Shown: piece after piece, positions 9,079 through 18,568 of the stretch
Position numbering within the stretch: position 1 is the stretch's first letter
How the letters are laid out: each line of letters starts with the position of its first letter
Assembly (NCBI RefSeq): GCF_003026355.1
Contig: NZ_PYON01000021.1
Location: 1 to 64,000, forward strand
Direction: 5' to 3'
Source of the DNA: Photobacterium kishitanii
GTDB lineage: Bacteria; Pseudomonadota; Gammaproteobacteria; Enterobacterales; Vibrionaceae
Length of the DNA: 64,000 nt
Made by a program: the position numbers and the translations under genes
The notes under the pieces: model-generated
The model's input: the letters and a program-made list of their open reading frames with translations, nothing else
Told to the model about the DNA's origin: nothing
The model's database searches: none

Positions 9079-12000
9079 ATGCGTAATATAATGCTGTTGC
9101 TAACATTAATCTTTAGCCTTACCATACATGCCTCTCCAGCGAATGAAGCAACAGCTAAACCTATTTTAACTGTGGGCTATACCTCGTTTAATTGGGCACC
9201 GCTAGCCTTTAAAAATAACGGTAAAATTATTGGCTTATTACCTTCTTTAATGGACGCTATTGCGAATAAAGCTGGCTATCAAGTCAAAAATATCGCTTAC
9301 TCGAGTTTTGATGAGATGTTATCAGCATTTAAGCGTAATGAGGTCGATCTCTTAATTGGTGTTGCTTCAACATTTGATCGCCAAAAATATATGGTCTTTA
9401 GCGATCCTATTTTAAGTACCTCATTCGCGATGATCAGTCGTTCACCACAACATACCAAGATAGCCGATCTAAATGATGTTATCGTTAGTGTTGAAAATGG
9501 CTTTGCAATAGAACAAAAAATAATCGATCTACAAATTAAAGGTCAAATCCTCGCAATGCCATCAGCTACTGTGGCACTTAATGCCGTCGAGACGGGATTA
9601 GCGGATGTATATATTGGCAATGGCCTCATCTTGCAAAATTTATATACCTTTGGAGATTTTAAGCGATCATTATATTTTTCGCCGCTAACAGAGCTTCCTT
9701 TTGAACGCTTATATATCACTGCAACTAAAAACAATCGCGCTATTATTGAAAAAATCAACAACGCTTATAATCAACTTCCCGAATCAGCGCTAACTGAAAT
9801 TTATGATAATTGGTTAACAAATACACAAAAAAAAATGTTAGGTGATCCCCATGCGCTACATCTGACCGCCGCAGAAACTCACTATTTACAACAGCATCAA
9901 AATATTCGTATTGGTTATCAATTTCCGATATCTAGCGCATTAAATCAAAACGATATTACTCTACATCAACTTAACGATACTTTAGACCATATAAAAAATA
10001 AGCTTCATTTCACGACGACTATCGTCCCTATCCGTGACTATCAAGACGCCAAACAGAAATTAGCCAATAATGAAATTGATATTATTGCCGCGATAGCAAT
10101 GACAAAAAAACGCCATAGAGAACTCGCATTTACAGCCCCTTACGGCAACGATAAATGGGTCATGGTCGATCGTATTAATCATCGAAAATTAATAGGTATT
10201 AATAAGACCGATATCATTGGTGTTCTGACTTCTGGCTTTGGCGCGAGTCTTGTAAAAGAACATTATCCAACGGCCAAGATCCATCAATTTAAAACCAAAC
10301 TAGATATTTTACATGCTTTAGCCAATGGCGAGATTAATTATGCGGTTATTTCACTCTCAGCAGCTCATGTACTATTACAAAAAAACTTTTTAGGTCAATT
10401 TAAAATTGTCTCAAGCCATATCGATGATCACAATCGCAAAGTGTCATTTGCTGTTAAAAAAGACAACTTACCGTTACGTGATATTTTTAATAAGGCCATG
10501 GACTCTTTGCCGCCTGGCACCTTAATCAATATTCAAAAAAAGTGGCATACGGTCACCCTTAAAGCCGATGGTAATTATCATCGCTTAATTACCTTCATCA
10601 TCATATTTGGGTTAGTGATCAGCGCTATTATTGGTGCAATTACGGTCTGGAATCGTCGTTTAACAAATGAGATCAAGCATCGTAAAGCCGTTGAGGATAA
10701 ATTAACCTATTTAACCAACAACTTTGATGGCGTATTAATTCAGCATCACCAAAAAAGTGATGATCCAATGGATATTGATATCCTGTTTATGAGTGAAAAG
10801 ATTGCCGATTTCACGGGTATATCTGCAAGCAAATTTTATTTTTTTCCGCATTTACTCCAAGATCGTATCGCCCAACGTGAGGATTATCAAAATCTACTTA
10901 CGGCAATGCGTAATGCGGTAAAACAAGGCTATTGGCGTACAGAGTTACAAATTAATGCTCAAGATTCCAGGAGCTCACGTTGGATTGAAGTACGCAGTCA
11001 AATAACACCAGCAGCAATAGGTTGGCAGTGGAATAGCATTTTGATTGATATCACTCAATTGAAACACCAACAATTAGCACTAACAACTGCCAAACAAAAA
11101 TCTCAAGCGGCAACCACGGCAAAATCACGCTTTTTAGCCATGATGAGTCACGAAATTCGCACTCCAATCAGTGGGATTATTTGTTTATTAGACTTAATGA
11201 AACCTTACTCACAACAACCTGAATTACGTCAAATTCACCAAAACTTAACGCTCTCAAGCGAAAATTTATTGAATATTGTCAATGATGTATTAGATTTCTC
11301 TAAGCTTGAATCCAAAAAACTCAAGCTCGATATTCGTGAAAAAACATTAACTAAAATTGTGACTATTTTAGTACAACCCCATGCTATTCATGCCGCACAA
11401 AAAGGGCTTGATTTTAAGTTATGGCTTGATCCTAATATCGCCCAAAGTTTACGTTTTGATAGTATGCGTCTTAAGCAGGTTCTCAATAACTTACTAAATA
11501 ATGCGATTAAATTTACCTCTCAAGGATCAATTTATCTAGATATTAGCCTGTTATCACAACAAAATAACCAGCAGATCATTGCATTTAAAGTAACTGATAC
11601 TGGAATTGGTATTTCCCCACAAGATATTAATAAGTTGTTTCAACCTTTTGAGCAGATAGACCAAGACAGCGCTCGTCGTTATGACGGCACAGGATTAGGA
11701 CTATCTATTTGTCATCAATTAATCCAGCTCATGGGTGGTACTATCACGGTATCAAGTCAGCTTGATCAAGGGACAAGTTTTAGCATTATACTAACGTTTG
11801 ATATTTGTCAGCCGACAAAAATTAAGCCATTAAAAAAACACTGTGGCTTATTAGCGATGGTGAATGATCCTATTTTGGTGGATTACTTAACTGCTTGGCA
11901 ATGTGCAATTACAACATTAAACCCGACGACTAAAGAACAACTTGCGGCAGCCGTATCCACACAATGTATTGATACACTTTTTATCCCTCAATCATGGGCA

Positions 12001-13026
12001 ACTGAGCATAATATCGACCTTAATTGGATCGCAATTAACTTACCATCGGTAAATTGGATCACCATTACTTCAGCGAATGTGATGTTAACGTCAAATATTA
12101 ATGCGCGTAATATTTCTCTGAGCCCATTATTACCTCAGCAACTTTACCGTGCATTAACGCAACCATTCCAACCTTATAATAATGATAGTCAATACCAATA
12201 TACGTTACCTGTAACCTTGACCCGTGAGCAGGCCATTGCGAATAATCGTTATATTTTGGTCGCAGAAGATCATCCAATAAACCAACAAATACTTAAGCAG
12301 CAATTGGAACAACTTAATTATGCGGTTGATATTGTTGATAACGGAAAACAGGCTTTAATTGCGTTAGCTGACAATCACTACAATATTTTATTAACTGATT
12401 GTCATATGCCCGAAATGGACGGCTATGAGTTAGCTAAAACAATTCGAGAGCAAGAACAACAAACTGCAACTATCGCATTACCAATTATTGCTATTACAGC
12501 TAACGCCCTAACTAATACTGAGCGTTTTAAGACGATGGGATTTAGCGATTATTTAATTAAACCGCTAAAACAGCAGCAGCTAAAAGAAGTGTTAGCTCAA
12601 TGGTTACAGCCTGTAAACGTAACCAATAACGTCCCAAATTTAACACAAGTAGGCACTAAACAAGTAACGACATCAAATATATCAACAGCCGCTATTGCTA
12701 TGATTGATATCAATGAGTTATTACCAATATTCGGTGATAACGAGCTTTGTCAGACGCTACTTCAACAATATTTAGCTTCTTGTGTTGATGATTTAACTCA
12801 ACTTAACACTGCAATAGCACAACAAAACAATGATAGTATATTTATGATTAGTCATCGAATGAAAGGAGCAGCACGGATGATGGCTTTTCATCAATTAGCA
12901 CAAGCTACCCATGATCTTGAGTTATGCTCGCAGCAAGTTCAAATAAATACTACCGATTTACAGCGTAACTATTTACATATTGAACAATTAATCGAACAAT
13001 TATCACTGCAAATTCATAGCACATAG
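9079..13026 (+). CDS. BvgS/EvgS-type hybrid sensor kinase (VieS-like)
   Basis: 1315 residues. In order: signal peptide (1-~18), two periplasmic solute-binding (SBP_bac_3) domains (~28-250 and ~272-500), one membrane helix (~504-525), a PAS-like segment (~545-660), HisKA with H691 in MSHEIRTP, HATPase with GTGLGLS, a receiver-like stretch without an acceptor Asp (~915-1035), an intact receiver with D1107 in LLTDCHMPEMDG, and an HPt domain with H1259 in MISHRMKGAAR. This is a full His-Asp-His phosphorelay kinase. It lies 30 bp after the receiver-TPR gene and 9 bp before the receiver-EAL gene. The ligand is unknown; small amino or organic acids are typical of the sensor fold. Confidence 0.92.
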   Translation: MRNIMLLLTLIFSLTIHASPANEATAKPILTVGYTSFNWAPLAFKNNGKIIGLLPSLMDAIANKAGYQVKNIAYSSFDEMLSAFKRNEVDLLIGVASTFDRQKYMVFSDPILSTSFAMISRSPQHTKIADLNDVIVSVENGFAIEQKIIDLQIKGQILAMPSATVALNAVETGLADVYIGNGLILQNLYTFGDFKRSLYFSPLTELPFERLYITATKNNRAIIEKINNAYNQLPESALTEIYDNWLTNTQKKMLGDPHALHLTAAETHYLQQHQNIRIGYQFPISSALNQNDITLHQLNDTLDHIKNKLHFTTTIVPIRDYQDAKQKLANNEIDIIAAIAMTKKRHRELAFTAPYGNDKWVMVDRINHRKLIGINKTDIIGVLTSGFGASLVKEHYPTAKIHQFKTKLDILHALANGEINYAVISLSAAHVLLQKNFLGQFKIVSSHIDDHNRKVSFAVKKDNLPLRDIFNKAMDSLPPGTLINIQKKWHTVTLKADGNYHRLITFIIIFGLVISAIIGAITVWNRRLTNEIKHRKAVEDKLTYLTNNFDGVLIQHHQKSDDPMDIDILFMSEKIADFTGISASKFYFFPHLLQDRIAQREDYQNLLTAMRNAVKQGYWRTELQINAQDSRSSRWIEVRSQITPAAIGWQWNSILIDITQLKHQQLALTTAKQKSQAATTAKSRFLAMMSHEIRTPISGIICLLDLMKPYSQQPELRQIHQNLTLSSENLLNIVNDVLDFSKLESKKLKLDIREKTLTKIVTILVQPHAIHAAQKGLDFKLWLDPNIAQSLRFDSMRLKQVLNNLLNNAIKFTSQGSIYLDISLLSQQNNQQIIAFKVTDTGIGISPQDINKLFQPFEQIDQDSARRYDGTGLGLSICHQLIQLMGGTITVSSQLDQGTSFSIILTFDICQPTKIKPLKKHCGLLAMVNDPILVDYLTAWQCAITTLNPTTKEQLAAAVSTQCIDTLFIPQSWATEHNIDLNWIAINLPSVNWITITSANVMLTSNINARNISLSPLLPQQLYRALTQPFQPYNNDSQYQYTLPVTLTREQAIANNRYILVAEDHPINQQILKQQLEQLNYAVDIVDNGKQALIALADNHYNILLTDCHMPEMDGYELAKTIREQEQQTATIALPIIAITANALTNTERFKTMGFSDYLIKPLKQQQLKEVLAQWLQPVNVTNNVPNLTQVGTKQVTTSNISTAAIAMIDINELLPIFGDNELCQTLLQQYLASCVDDLTQLNTAIAQQNNDSIFMISHRMKGAARMMAFHQLAQATHDLELCSQQVQINTTDLQRNYLHIEQLIEQLSLQIHST

Positions 13027-13035
13027 GATCGACAT

Positions 13036-14253
13036 ATGAATATATTATTGATTGAAGATCATGACTTTCAGCGTCAAGTTCTTGCAACCCAATTAGCTCA
13101 TTTAATCGATCCAAATCACGATCATATACATTGTGCTACCAATGGTATTGATGCCTTAGCGGCAATGAAAACGTATCAACCACAATTATTGCTCTGTGAT
13201 CTCAATATGCCACAAATGGATGGCATTAGTTTTCTCGGTCATCTTGCTGAACAGCAGTTTACTGGCGCGATTATTATTACCAGTGCTTTAGATAAAGAGG
13301 TACTCAATAGTGTCAATAAAATGTGTAAAAACTATGGTCTTAACCTATTAGGAACTTTAGTTAAACCAACTCATCTTGATCAATTAAAACAATTATTGAC
13401 ACTTGCAATGAATAATCTACAACCTGTAGCGATAACGCATCCATTACAACTAGACATTAAAGAACAAGATATTCTCGATGCGTTTACTGCTGGTTATCTA
13501 ACACCTTACTACCAACCAATTGTAAACCTAACAACGGGTGAGTGGGTTGCCAGTGAGGCATTAATTCGCTTTATACATCCTAATCATGGCATCGTACCAG
13601 CAGTAAAATTCATTAAACATTTAGCCAATATTGGTAAAGATAGTCAGCTAGCATTACTCATCATTAACCACATCATTAGCCATCAAGATATTTTTTGCGG
13701 ACGTAAAGTGGCGGTTAATATATCAGCGAAAACATTGGTCGAACGTAGTTTTATTAATAGTGTATTAGCGCTACACCACCAATATCCACAACTGCATCAT
13801 TGGTTGTATTTTGAATTAACTGAATCTGAACTTTTTGAATCTGCCGGAAAGGCACTAGAAGCTGCGGCACGGTTAGGCATGCATGGTTTTAATCTCTCAA
13901 TTGATGATTTTGGCACTGGTTATTCATCACTCAAACAACTTGATATTTTACCGTTCAAGTCATTAAAGTTAGACATCGGTTTTGTCCAAGCAATGCCAAC
14001 TAGCTACACCGCAAAAGTCATTATTGAAACATGCTTATTATTAGCTCAACGCCTCAACTTAACCACCATCGCTGAAGGTGTTGAAGATATTACCTTGTGG
14101 TTAAAACTGCAAAAAATGGATTGTGAATTAGCACAAGGGTATTTTATTTCACCGCCACTGCCCTTTAGTCAAATCCCAATTTGGCATACTCAATGGCAGC
14201 AGCGCAGTCAACAACTGCTTAATAATTCACCGCCAAAAGATATCACTACATAA
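13036..14253 (+). CDS. Receiver-EAL c-di-GMP phosphodiesterase (VieA-like)
   Basis: 405 residues: an N-terminal receiver (phospho-acceptor D55 in LLCDLNMPQMDG) and a C-terminal EAL domain. Catalytic motifs look complete: E174 in SEALIRF, the NIS asparagine, FELTE, D290-D291 in DDFGTGYSSL, LKLD, AEGVED and AQGYF. It should hydrolyse c-di-GMP, gated by phosphorylation from the hybrid kinase 9 bp upstream. Vibrio cholerae VieA carries an extra C-terminal DNA-binding domain that is absent here, so the output is probably only c-di-GMP turnover. Shine-Dalgarno AGGA sits at a normal distance before ATG 13036. Confidence 0.9.
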   Translation: MNILLIEDHDFQRQVLATQLAHLIDPNHDHIHCATNGIDALAAMKTYQPQLLLCDLNMPQMDGISFLGHLAEQQFTGAIIITSALDKEVLNSVNKMCKNYGLNLLGTLVKPTHLDQLKQLLTLAMNNLQPVAITHPLQLDIKEQDILDAFTAGYLTPYYQPIVNLTTGEWVASEALIRFIHPNHGIVPAVKFIKHLANIGKDSQLALLIINHIISHQDIFCGRKVAVNISAKTLVERSFINSVLALHHQYPQLHHWLYFELTESELFESAGKALEAAARLGMHGFNLSIDDFGTGYSSLKQLDILPFKSLKLDIGFVQAMPTSYTAKVIIETCLLLAQRLNLTTIAEGVEDITLWLKLQKMDCELAQGYFISPPLPFSQIPIWHTQWQQRSQQLLNNSPPKDITT

Positions 14254-14387
14254 ACACAAGTAGTATGAATATCAACCACAACTAAATGGTCATGTTGATT
14301 AACAATCCTGAGTTTTCGCTATATTCAGACATCGTTTTGTAATAAAATAACATGCAAATAAAACGCAGTATGCGGAGAAATAGAACA

Positions 14388-15128
14388 ATGTCAGTAACAG
14401 GTCGTATTCACTCTTTCGAATCTTGCGGAACCGTCGATGGGCCAGGAATTCGGTTTATTGTATTCCTGCAAGGTTGCTTAATGCGCTGCAAATACTGTCA
14501 CAACCGTGATACATGGGATACCCATGATGGTCGTGAAGCTACCGTTGAAGAATTAATGCATGAAGCGAGATCATACCGTCACTTCATGAATGCTTCTGGT
14601 GGCGGTGTTACCGCTTCTGGTGGCGAAGCTATGCTACAACCAGAATTTGTCCGCGATTTCTTCCGTGCTGCACAAGCAGAAGGTATCCACACTTGCCTTG
14701 ATACCAATGGCTACGTTCGTAAACATACTGATGTGGTTGATGAAGTATTGGACGCAACGGATCTGGTCATGCTTGATCTTAAACAAATGGATGATGCCAT
14801 CCACCAAGATCTCGTTGGCGTTGCTAATAAACGTGTGCTTGATTTTGCACGCTATCTACACCAACGTGGTCAAAAAACTTGGATTCGTTATGTCGTCGTC
14901 CCTGGTTATACAGATGATGAACGTTCAGCACACTTGTTGGGTGAATTCATTAAAGACATGGACAATATCGAAAAAATTGAGCTGTTGCCTTACCATCAGC
15001 TTGGTGAGCACAAGTGGGAAGCGCTTGGCTATGAATACCCTCTAAAAGGGGTTCAGCCACCGAAAAAAGAAACCATGGAAAAAATTAAAGACATTCTTGC
15101 TAGTTATGGCAAGAAGGTAATGTATTAG
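14388..15128 (+). CDS. pflA: Pyruvate formate-lyase-activating enzyme
   Basis: 246 residues from ATG 14388, exactly the E. coli PflA length; ATG 14352 would add 12 unlikely residues, and a GGAG lies before 14388. It is a radical-SAM enzyme that forms the glycyl radical on PflB. The cluster-binding CX3CX2C motif is CLMRCKYC near residue 30, and the SAM-binding GGE motif is in [14 protein letters not shown]. Normally the next gene after pflB, it is here separated by the receiver-TPR, kinase and EAL genes. It therefore needs its own promoter in 14254-14387, where a half-conserved FNR-like sequence begins at 14295. Confidence 0.97.
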   Translation: MSVTGRIHSFESCGTVDGPGIRFIVFLQGCLMRCKYCHNRDTWDTHDGREATVEELMHEARSYRHFMNASGGGVTASGGEAMLQPEFVRDFFRAAQAEGIHTCLDTNGYVRKHTDVVDEVLDATDLVMLDLKQMDDAIHQDLVGVANKRVLDFARYLHQRGQKTWIRYVVVPGYTDDERSAHLLGEFIKDMDNIEKIELLPYHQLGEHKWEALGYEYPLKGVQPPKKETMEKIKDILASYGKKVMY

Positions 15129-15160
15129 TATTTAATCATTATCTGATTATTACAAATACA

Positions 15161-15212
15161 AAAAGAGCGGCTTATCTTTACCTTTAAGGAAATAAGATAA
15201 GTCGCTCTTTTC
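15161..15212 (+). terminator. Terminator after pflA
   Basis: Long stem: AAAAGAGCGGCTTATCTT paired with AAGATAAGTCGCTCTTTT, with one G-T wobble and a T run. It can also terminate the small minus-strand ORF at 15242-15352. Confidence 0.9.
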
Positions 15213-15241
15213 TGTTTAATACTTAAATAAAAACCGTTTAT

Positions 15242-15352
15242 TTATCGGGACAGCGGTAAAATAACAACAAGGAAAGAAATTAACGCCACCATAATAAATA
15301 ATGAAAGAGGTAAGGTGTATTGCCACTTCGTTACAGGTTCTTGTTCTTGCAT
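15242..15352 (-). CDS. Small membrane protein, 36 residues
   Basis: ORF from ATG 15352 with an excellent Shine-Dalgarno (aaaggaag, 5 bases away). A polar N-terminus (MQEQEPVTKWQY) is followed by one hydrophobic helix (LPLSLFIMVALISFLVVIL) and a short basic end. This is a typical single-pass small protein; I do not recognise a family. It faces pflA and shares its bidirectional terminator. A poor FNR-like sequence lies 32 bp upstream (15384-15397). Real translation is likely but unproven. Confidence 0.6.
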   Translation of the reverse strand: MQEQEPVTKWQYTLPLSLFIMVALISFLVVILPLSR

Positions 15353-15580
15353 AATCACTTCCTTTACTATATTTACACCCTAATTGATCAGGGTCATTTT
15401 TTATGTACTATCTACTTTAAAGGCAGAGCAAAAAACAACCAATAACTAATATTGAAATAATACATTCCATTATCGTAAAAAACTAAAAACATCCTCTCTT
15501 TATTTATTCTTACATGGCAATAAACTCTTAAAAAAGTCCAAAAAACCATAAAATGATACTTATTCATGATAAAGTTATGG

Positions 15581-15586
15581 TATAAA
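15581..15586 (+). promoter_or_regulatory. Possible -10 box of fhs
   Basis: TATAAA just upstream of the PurR-type operator. No good -35 was found, so this is weak. Confidence 0.3.
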
Positions 15587-15590
15587 CAAA

Positions 15591-15606
15591 AAGCAAACGT
15601 TTGCGC
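15591..15606 (+). promoter_or_regulatory. PurR operator upstream of fhs
   Basis: AAGCAAACGTTTGCGC contains the perfect 12-bp palindrome GCAAACGTTTGC and matches the PurR consensus acGCAAACGTTTTCgt closely. It lies right after a possible -10 box, a position that would repress fhs when purines are plentiful. Confidence 0.75.
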
Positions 15607-15693
15607 TAATGAAAAAGCATCGATCTACCTTTATAATAGCGCCCAATACCAGTATTCGTATTATTCTCTCAGCCTATGAGGAAATTAGCACTC

Positions 15694-17448
15694 ATGAAAA
15701 GCGACATCGAAATTTGCCGTGCAACGCTACTCACTCCCATTGATCGCATTGCCTTAAATGCCGGCATTGAAGCACAAGATCTTACGCCTCAAGGCAGCTT
15801 AAAAGCGAAAGTTAAACCCGCTATTTTAAAACGCTTACTCAATAAGCCTGAAGGTAAACTCATACTGGTAACGGCAATTACTCCCACCCCTCTGGGTGAA
15901 GGTAAAACGGTAACAACTATAGGCTTAGCACAAGGCTTAGCTAAAATTGAACGTTTGGTATTTGCTTGTATCCGTCAACCATCAATGGGACCAGTATTTG
16001 GTGTTAAGGGTGGCGCTGCCGGTGGTGGTTATAGCCAAGTAGCACCAATGGAAAAGCTCAACTTACACTTAACCGGTGACATTCATGCTGTCACTGCGGC
16101 CCATAATCTTGCAGCAGCAGCACTAGATGCTCGTCTCTATCACGAAGCACGTTTAGGTTATGATGCTTTTAGTGCGCATACCGGCTTACCAGCACTACGG
16201 ATTGATATTAATAATATTAGCTGGAAGCGTGTTATGGACCACAATGATCGTGCATTACGTATGATCACTGTCGGTCAAAATGAACCAGGAAAAACCATTA
16301 ATGGACTTGAGCGTCATGATGGATTTGATATTTCAGCCGCTTCTGAATTAATGGCTATTTTAGCTCTAGCGACTGATTTAGCTGATATGCGCCAACGGAT
16401 CGGTAAAATCGTCGTGGCCTATAACCTTGATGGCGAACCAGTTACCACAGAAGATCTGCAAGTAGCTGGCGCAATGGCGGTTACCATGTGTGAAGCAATT
16501 GAGCCAACATTAATGCAAACCTTAGAGGGTGTGCCAACCCTTATTCATGCGGGACCATTTGCAAATATTGCCCACGGTAATTCATCAATCATTGCTGATA
16601 AAATTGCACTTAAATTAAGTGAGTTTACCGTTACTGAAGGTGGCTTTGGCTCAGATATGGGGTTTGAAAAAGCCTGTAATATAAAAGCACAACAAGCACA
16701 ACGTGGACCTGATTGTGCAGTAGTAGTTGCCACCCTACGCGGCCTCAAAGCGAATTCAGGACTTTATGACTTACGACCAGGGCAACCCTTACCCGACACT
16801 ATTTTTGAACCAGATGCTAAAGCGTTACTCGCTGGTTTTGACAATTTACGGTGGCATATCAATAACGCTGCCAAATATGGGGTACCTGTTGTGGTTGCGA
16901 TTAACCGTTTTCCACAAGATACCGATCAAGAACTTGAACAGCTAAAACAATTAATTTTAGACTCCACCTTCAATGTGCATGTTGATGTTGCCTTAAGTGA
17001 AGCATTTGCAAAAGGTGGTAATGGTGCAATTGAACTTGCCCATGCCGTCGTTAATGCTTGTAAAACGCCCGCTAACTTCAAGCCGCTTTATACGTTAGAT
17101 CAAACTATTGAAGAGAAGTTAATGGCAGTTGCTGAAGTTGGTTATGGTGCTAAAAATATTGAACTTTCACCTTTAGCAACCCAACAATTAGCTCAATTAA
17201 AAGCACAAGGTTTTAATAATTTAGCTATTTGTATGGCAAAAACGCCATTATCGATTACGACCGAGCCACATATTAAAGGGGCGCCAACGGATTTTACCGT
17301 TCCGATTAGAGAGTTAAAACTGTGCGCAGGTGCTGGCTTTATCTATGCATTATGCGGCAATGTTATGACCATGCCCGGTTTGCCTGAAAAACCAGCATTT
17401 ATGAATCTTGATCTTGATGATGATGGCAATATTATCGGTCTGAGTTAG
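15694..17448 (+). CDS. fhs: Formate--tetrahydrofolate ligase
   Basis: 584 residues from ATG 15694. The ATG at 15676 overlaps the GAGGA Shine-Dalgarno that serves 15694, so the shorter form is preferred. The enzyme makes 10-formyl-THF from formate, ATP and THF. It shows the ATP-binding loop [10 protein letters not shown] near residues 70-80 and the family segments [19 protein letters not shown] and [11 protein letters not shown]. In this setting it can capture formate produced by PflB for purine and one-carbon synthesis, which fits the PurR-type operator about 90 bp upstream. Confidence 0.96.
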   Translation: MKSDIEICRATLLTPIDRIALNAGIEAQDLTPQGSLKAKVKPAILKRLLNKPEGKLILVTAITPTPLGEGKTVTTIGLAQGLAKIERLVFACIRQPSMGPVFGVKGGAAGGGYSQVAPMEKLNLHLTGDIHAVTAAHNLAAAALDARLYHEARLGYDAFSAHTGLPALRIDINNISWKRVMDHNDRALRMITVGQNEPGKTINGLERHDGFDISAASELMAILALATDLADMRQRIGKIVVAYNLDGEPVTTEDLQVAGAMAVTMCEAIEPTLMQTLEGVPTLIHAGPFANIAHGNSSIIADKIALKLSEFTVTEGGFGSDMGFEKACNIKAQQAQRGPDCAVVVATLRGLKANSGLYDLRPGQPLPDTIFEPDAKALLAGFDNLRWHINNAAKYGVPVVVAINRFPQDTDQELEQLKQLILDSTFNVHVDVALSEAFAKGGNGAIELAHAVVNACKTPANFKPLYTLDQTIEEKLMAVAEVGYGAKNIELSPLATQQLAQLKAQGFNNLAICMAKTPLSITTEPHIKGAPTDFTVPIRELKLCAGAGFIYALCGNVMTMPGLPEKPAFMNLDLDDDGNIIGLS

Positions 17449-17469
17449 CCCCTGAGCATCAGCGATTAC

Positions 17470-17501
17470 AGTATCAGTAGCATTTATTGGCTACTGATAC
17501 T
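17470..17501 (+). terminator. Hairpin after fhs
   Basis: Perfect 12-bp stem (AGTATCAGTAGC/GCTACTGATACT) with an 8-base loop. The following sequence is only moderately T-rich, so termination strength is uncertain. Confidence 0.55.
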
Positions 17502-17777
17502 ATTTGATATACCCACTATAGCCATTCACATTATAATGAACTTACAAGACTACCAAAAAATAGTTTTCAATTAAAATCAAGAAGATAAAATTTTCACCAA
17601 CATATCAAACAGATAACATCCATTAACAAAAAATAATCCTATTCGTGGTGTCAGATCATTTTATTTTACACCCAACCTGCTAATCTCACCTTCATAACAA
17701 CGATTCCTTGCATTCACTACAGCGACACATAAACACTGAGTGAGAGCAATCTATAAAAAATTTGAGGTTTACCAGCT
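17502..17777. other. yfbU upstream region
   Basis: About 275 AT-rich bases between the fhs hairpin and yfbU. No ORF, RNA gene or convincing operator was seen; it presumably holds the yfbU promoter. Confidence 0.4.
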
Positions 17778-18284
17778 ATGGAAATGACTAACGCTCAACG
17801 TCTAATTCTATCAAATCAATACTACATCATGGCAAAACTTACGCCTGAAAATTCTGAAAAGTACCGCCGCCTACAAATGATTGTAGAGCGTGGCTATTGT
17901 TTACAAATGCGTGAACTGGATAAAGATTTTGGCGAAGTGTCAGAAGACGAATGTAAACAAGTCATTGAAATAATGGAAATGTACCATGCGCTACAAGAAT
18001 CATTCAATTTAGAAGATTGTCGTTGTGATGGCGCAAAAGATATTGATCAACGTCGCCTACAATTCTTAGGCTTCGATGTTAGCACTGAAGCTAAATTAGT
18101 AAATTACGTTCGCTTCCTGACCAATGATGAAGGCCTATACCCACAGTTTCCTAAAAATGAACATCAATTTAATAGCCACGTACCGATGCTTGAAAAGTAT
18201 CTACGAATGCTAAATATTTGGCGCGCATGCCCACGTCACTATCATTTATCATGTAGTGAAATCCAACGAATTATTACTGCATAG
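17778..18284 (+). CDS. yfbU: YfbU family protein
   Basis: 168 residues, UPF0304. Its start [15 protein letters not shown] is the same as E. coli YfbU, and the segments [24 protein letters not shown] and ACPRHYHLS are family hallmarks. It is a cytoplasmic alpha-helical protein; in E. coli it has been linked to cell death responses, but no activity is settled. GAGG lies about nine bases before ATG 17778. In E. coli yfbU sits beside yfbV-ackA-pta; here it lies on the same side but about 7 kb away, with regulators and rlmA between. Confidence 0.93.
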   Translation: MEMTNAQRLILSNQYYIMAKLTPENSEKYRRLQMIVERGYCLQMRELDKDFGEVSEDECKQVIEIMEMYHALQESFNLEDCRCDGAKDIDQRRLQFLGFDVSTEAKLVNYVRFLTNDEGLYPQFPKNEHQFNSHVPMLEKYLRMLNIWRACPRHYHLSCSEIQRIITA

Positions 18285-18306
18285 TTTTAATCTCTCCTGC
18301 GCAATA

Positions 18307-18331
18307 AAACCGAGTGAATATACTCGGTTTT
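18307..18331 (+). terminator. Terminator after yfbU
   Basis: AAACCGAGT paired with ACTCGGTTT around a 7-base loop, then TTATTT. Confidence 0.8.
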
Positions 18332-18384
18332 ATTTCATTACTCTTATTCTCATCGAATAAAAACAAACGCCAAAATCGCAACCA

Positions 18385-18408
18385 TTAAGTTACGTTATAG
18401 TAACTTAA
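18385..18408. repeat. Perfect inverted repeat before kinase gene
   Basis: TTAAGTTAC-GTTATA-GTAACTTAA: a 9-bp perfect dyad about 165 bp upstream of the kinase gene. It could be an operator; there is no T run to suggest a terminator. Confidence 0.6.
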
Positions 18409-18453
18409 CAACCGCGCGCTAATATATAGCCTTTATTTTGTTATAAAAACCGT

Positions 18454-18474
18454 TAGTGATCACTTCAATCACTA
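18454..18474. repeat. Second inverted repeat before kinase gene
   Basis: TAGTGAT-CACTTCA-ATCACTA, which also contains the perfect palindrome AGTGATCACT (18455-18464). About 95 bp before the kinase start; a candidate operator, perhaps of the downstream regulator. Confidence 0.5.
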
Positions 18475-18568
18475 CGTATAATCATTTCACTTCTTCGCTC
18501 TTAATTAGCGACCAAATAGCGTCACTCTTTATTAGCAAATGCCATTATAAATGGAATGAAAAATAACA

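Larger units (their letters stand above)
15353..15693. other. fhs upstream region
   Basis: About 340 AT-rich bases between a 36-residue ORF and fhs. It holds the divergent promoters and the PurR-type operator listed separately; nothing else was seen. Confidence 0.5.

Noticed and set aside
14295..14308. FNR box before pflA
   Set aside because: TTGAT-TAAC-AATCC keeps only one good half-site, too weak to list as a feature.
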